Below the pieces are notes generated by a model. The model made no database searches. It worked only from the letters and a program-made list of their open reading frames with translations, and was not told the origin of the DNA. This document shows positions 59,550-64,000 of a stretch of 64,000 bases of DNA, piece after piece. A program made the position numbers and the translations under genes. The stretch comes from Patagioenas fasciata (taxonomy: Eukaryota > Chordata > Aves > Columbiformes > Columbidae). Numbering within the stretch: position 1 is the first letter of the stretch; every line of letters starts with the position of its first letter. The stretch covers positions 54,982,398 through 55,046,397 of the forward strand of contig NC_092521.1 of assembly GCF_037038585.1 (NCBI RefSeq), given 5' to 3'.

Positions 59550-62500
59550 ATGTTTTGAGGTCTGGTACATGGCTTCTCTGTCTCCTCTTCCAGTATGGTG
59601 ATCATAAATCACTGTGTCAACTCTGGTGATGAAAGACTGGCCCGAACTCTGGGGCAAGTCACACTGTTGGCACCCAGGCTTGATGCTGGGTCTGGAAAGG
59701 TGTGAGCGTGCAGGACACACACCCGTGGGAGGCTCTGATGTTGTAACCAGGATGCTTACAACAGGTGATGTAAGCATCAGGATGCTCCTGTCAACTTGGC
59801 AGCAATTTGTTTCACCACACGTATCAAAGTGTGGAACAGCTGGATCCTAACAATTCACAAAGACAGCAAAACAGCCTGTCTGTTCCCAACAGACTTAATT
59901 AGTCTCAAAGCTCTGGACACAAGACCAATGTAATTCCTGTGCTTGTAATTATTATCCATAGATCTGTGGAGGCAGCTCTGACTAGGTCTGCATGTTTTGA
60001 TTCACATTAGATAAAACAGACTTCTTCCCTGGGAACTCACTTTGATGCAAGGGAAAGGCTGATATGGCCTGGTGGTAGTGAGAGCTATGCCAACAGAAGC
60101 ATTAAGTCCTGGAAGGACCATCCAAGGTGAACAGATCAAAGACTAACGGACAAATGAAAAAACAGTTTCTGGTCATCCAGGATGGTGTTTATGAAATAGT
60201 TGTGGGGGTAAATGTTACTGAAATACAGTATAACTGTTATCATAAACAGCATAAGAGACAAGAATGGCAGAAACTTGTTTGTGCCCTAGGATACCTGACA
60301 GGGTGAGAAGCGTTTGTTTTCAGACAAGATACTAACACATTAGAAAGTCAGTGCCCTAGAAGTCTTACTAGGCAAAGTAAAAATACGCCTTCAAGCTGCA
60401 GAATAATAACAATCACGTAATAATAATTTGAACAGAAGTCAATTTCTTTCCTGGTAGAATTTTTTTTGCCTCTAGGGAAGAAATAAAGATGTTGTCTTCT
60501 TTTATGCACACATTCATTGTGTCATGTTTTTTTGTTTTGTTTTTGTAACCTCAGCCCCAAGAGGTTCAACGCATGTTAATTTCTTTTTAGGTAGGTCACT
60601 GGTTTCCCTTTTCTGCATTGCCCTCCTTCTCAAACAACTTTTAGTCTAAACCTTTATTTATTCTCTTTAGAACAGAACAAAAAAAAAAGCCCTGTGGAAG
60701 TTTCAAACATACTTTGGCAATTCTACTGTATTTTACTTTAACCTCACCCACTCAATACCCACCAGGCTGTTCTCAAGTTCTTGCCTTTCCATCTGCTAGT
60801 CCTTCACAGAAAAGGATTCAGGGAGGAAGACATCCCAGAAAAATGAAAGCTGTGTATTGCAGAAAAAAAGGAAACTTGTTCTTAAAGAGTATGACAAGGC
60901 AATGCAAATTGTTACTAAAGCTGTCACCATTTTGGTCATGCATGATCTTTGTAAAAAGACAGTAACACACTGACCATCAGGAGCTAAAAAGAAAACAAAC
61001 TGAAACTTCATCCCATTATGTCCTTCTTGCATTTATTTCCATTTAAAATTACAGTTGCCTCTCTCTTCCCATCCTCCAGAAGACCTACAGACTTGGTAAT
61101 ACAATCACCTCCAAAATGTCAAAAAAATAATTTACCAAGCATGAGGCGGGGAGAGACTGTAGTGAGAAAGTGACAAGAATTACATTACATTCAAGTAGTA
61201 ACTGTGTGCAGGGGGCTTCATCTCTTGATTGCTTGTCTGAAAGGTAGAGAGAGTGCACTGGTAAATTTTTTGCTTGAGATGCTAGAGGCTGCAACATCAC
61301 TGGTTGCATTTGGTCAGCATCCTGAAGCCCAGCTTATGAATCAAGGGCCATGCCACAGGCACTGCTGTGTTACTTGGAGCTTGTGAAAGCAAGCAGAGCA
61401 ACATTCAGACTCCTATCTCTGCCAGCACAAGATGCGAGGTTCATAGGCACTGTGGGAAGAGGACATAAATAATAAATGAGCTAAATAATGAAGACTAGTT
61501 GTACCTAATTATAGTTCTAGCTGCTCTTCTGAATAAAGAAAGTTCAAAGCTGTTGCAAAAGGATTCTGACCCCTTTTTTGAATGGTGTTTGAACTTCACG
61601 GATGATTAACATGGGAAAGTCTGGAGATGCCAATGGAAGTCACAGCAACCTTTCATAGCCTTGTTGAAGAGAGCAGCAGTGTTTCGTGCAGTAATTTATT
61701 TACTCATCAAAACATTATTAAGCTTAAATTAATATTTAGCCTGAATACAGGAGCAGCTTTGGCACCTGACTCAGAAGAGTAACTTAGGAAAGTAGCTCTT
61801 CAGGCTCTGCACGTAGCTAAGTGTGTGAATGCATTCACCTTCTCATCCTTCTCTATTACTAACAGTTTGAGAAGAATTAGTTCCTAGCGCCCTTCCCATG
61901 CTGCAAACCAGAGATTATGAATACCTGGTCACTGGGAACTGAATTTCTCTCAGGCTAGGGGAAAAACATCGTTCCATGGAACAGGATGCCAGGTTTTAGG
62001 TCAGTGGACTTAGGTTCTTTATCAGCTCTCGGTGATTTCTTGTGACTGACTGGTGGTCAACACACATTTGCCTATCTGTAAAAAAAATATTATAAATCCT
62101 AATCACATTCTAAAAGAGCTCTTCATCTTTGGATAACGAAGTCTTAGTTATATACCAACTATGATTATGTCATTTCCAGCACAAAAATCTATCCATATGG
62201 GCACATTTAAGTTATTGTTACATATTTCTAAATATGAAATGTACTTCCACATAAAGGTCAAATTTCAACTGCTAGAGCATATTGAAACAACTACATTTGT
62301 AGAAAGTACAAATCTAATCAAGGGACTTATGAAATTGTACAACGCCTTTGTGCAAATAGTAAACACCACATTAAGATGATTTTCATAATCCTTTATTCTA
62401 TCAGTGGAAAAATGTTTCATATTACTGTATAGGCTTCCTTGTTAGACCTAACACTAAAGCAACATGTAGGAACATAAGCAATGTGTAAGCATGTTGAATA

Positions 62501-63659
62501 CAGTGCAGTATGTCATAAAAGAAGTACATTGTAAAGAAAAAACATATAATGTGTTGCTAATCTGTGATGCCATCTGTATGCAGAACATACTATATCATGA
62601 AGGAATGCCAACACGTCATCTTTAAATTTAAACATAGATTACTTCTATAATTAAATATATATCAACCTTCATGATACAAAACAAAATGACTGGCTAAACC
62701 ATGTATCAATATTTTACTGAGTTCATGTGTCCACAGCTAACACAAAAATTCCTCTTATTCATTCAGTTGGTGCTGTATAAAGGATGCCAAGGTTACAACC
62801 ATTTTACCTGCATTAGGTACACGATACTGCTTGAACCTATTTTCATTGTCGTTCCCTATCATTTATTGGTACTGCTGCCGTTTCCTTCAAGCAAACTATA
62901 GAACAAAGATGCAAATTTATCATCTTGAGTACTCAAGCCATGGAGGCAAAGTGATCATCAACAAAAGAACTGAAATATATTTTGTATACAACAAAGCTCA
63001 TATCTCACAAAACAGTAGGGCTGGTCCTCGGATGAAGAAAATCAGTTCAGTTCTCTCCCTTTTGATGGAGTTATACCACTTTCCACCAGCACAGAAGATA
63101 AGGCCAGTTGCCTGTGGCAATGTCATGGTCCTTCTTTAGAAGTATCTTTCCAGATCTTCCAGGTTTCTCTGGTATAGTAAGGGTTATCATCATCCCAGCT
63201 AGCCTCCCTAGTATCCCCTGGTGTTCACTCCCAGTTTGGTTCTTGTTATTCAGCACTGTAGCTAAGCATTTGTGGTGGTGTGTTTTTTTTGCTTCATGTT
63301 CCATGTGCCTTCTAATTTTCTTTCTAGTCTCTATCACTCTGCAGCTATTTCTCTGAAGAAAAACATTTGACGGAAGTGGTTCCACATACAACCTCAACAC
63401 TATCCATACAGTCATCTTTCATTGGAATAACTCCTCCTACGATGTTAATAAATATCCATTCTAATATTTACAGATCTCAGGTGAGTGTGTGAAACAAGCA
63501 GATAGTTCATTGCATGCTTTGTCTCTACTTTGCTTATAGAAATGGGTCTCAGAACATACTTTACACTAATTCTGCACTGTAGTACATGTAAATTATTGAT
63601 GAATTAAATCTAACTTATCACAAGGACAGTGACAGTTTTTCATCTTAAAAAAAAAAAAG
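59550..63659. other. unique non-coding DNA, no gene seen
   Basis: AT-rich DNA. The 114-codon minus-strand frame at 63071-63415 overlaps plus-strand frames and has no recognisable domain. An A-run at about 63648-63659 abuts the TATA element. Confidence 0.45.
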
Positions 63660-63709
63660 CCGGGTATATAAGCCTGTTTTTTGCACAGTGTTGCAATGTG
63701 AAGATGGCG
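63660..63709 (+). promoter_or_regulatory. candidate TATA/YY1-type core promoter
   Basis: CCGGG followed by TATATAAG (63665-63672) and, 28 bases later, AAGATGGCG (63701-63709), a strong YY1-type motif commonly found at the transcription start or first ATG of genes. The ATG at 63704 has A at -3 and G at +4 (good Kozak context) and opens a 14-codon frame beginning MATDNALF that stops at a TAA near 63746. Spacing would put a start site near 63695. No gene is visible downstream within the window, so this may be chance or a first exon whose gene lies beyond the edge. Confidence 0.22.
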
Positions 63710-64000
63710 ACTGATAATGCCTTGTTTTCCAATATTTTTAGGTCTTAATTTTTCATATGATCTCTTCCATGTGCCCTCTCTGTTTTCACACTTCCTAAAA
63801 TAGATCACTGTACTGGTTAAATATGAACATACTAACGTATAACGCTGACGTTTCAGAAAGATCTGAATAGCTTTTTCTTTTTTTTTTTTTTTTTGTTTTA
63901 ATTTAAGTAGTTGGTAGCAGAGCTGATTGAAGGTTATTTAATGTGATAAGAAGCCTGTGACACCTTTTCATAGTATTTATGTTCTCTCCATATGACCTGT
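63710..64000. other. window edge, AT-rich, no gene seen
   Basis: Contains a T-run at about 63876-63893. If the TATA/YY1 element is real, this would be the start of its transcript. Confidence 0.4.

Noticed and set aside
1-64000. CRISPR arrays, integrons, prophage or bacterial operons
   Set aside because: No spaced direct repeats, no bacterial gene organisation; CR1 content shows vertebrate nuclear DNA.

Overview
The window looks like bird nuclear DNA. Seven partial copies of the CR1 non-LTR retrotransposon are recognisable, several ending in the ATTCTATGATTCT-like tail typical of bird CR1. No SINE family, bacterial-type gene organisation, tRNA, rRNA or CRISPR array is visible. Crocodilians and turtles also carry CR1, so 'bird' is likely but not proven. 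Most of the sequence is AT-rich and unique. No gene could be identified from its protein sequence; the longest open frames (about 120-160 codons) are what chance gives in 64 kb, or are frames inside or antisense to CR1. The window is best read as intergenic or intronic DNA.

Layout. 1-7.3 kb: unique DNA with a CA/A-rich repeat and, at 5.5-6.0 kb on the minus strand, a very decayed stretch resembling the C-terminal part of a piggyBac-type transposase (weak call). 7.3-8.0 kb: an unusual minus-strand CR1 in which an ORF1 (esterase) remnant is joined directly to the CR1 3' end. 8-19 kb: unique DNA with one well-formed exon-like block at 14.3 kb. 19.2-22.3 kb: a GC-richer domain with three G-quadruplex motifs, a cluster of GATA, NF-E2/MAF, CACCC and MEF2 motifs, and a plus-strand CR1. 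24.0 kb and 44.3 kb: two copies of one palindromic hAT-type MITE, each with near-perfect 8-bp target site duplications. 27-32 kb: three splice-flanked exon-like blocks. 33-43 kb: four CR1 copies, one carrying reverse-transcriptase motifs with a lost catalytic residue. 53.6-53.9 kb: a compact CpG-dense segment. 58.8-59.5 kb: a further CR1. 63.7 kb: a TATA box followed by a YY1-type motif over a strong-context ATG.

No pathway or operon can be described. The content is a record of transposon decay plus a few candidate regulatory or lncRNA elements. The most interesting items are the CR1 ORF1/3'-end junction, the paired hAT MITEs, the GATA/MAF/CACCC cluster with its G-quadruplexes, the CpG-dense block, and the tentative piggyBac remnant. 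All were read by eye, with no database search or alignment program.
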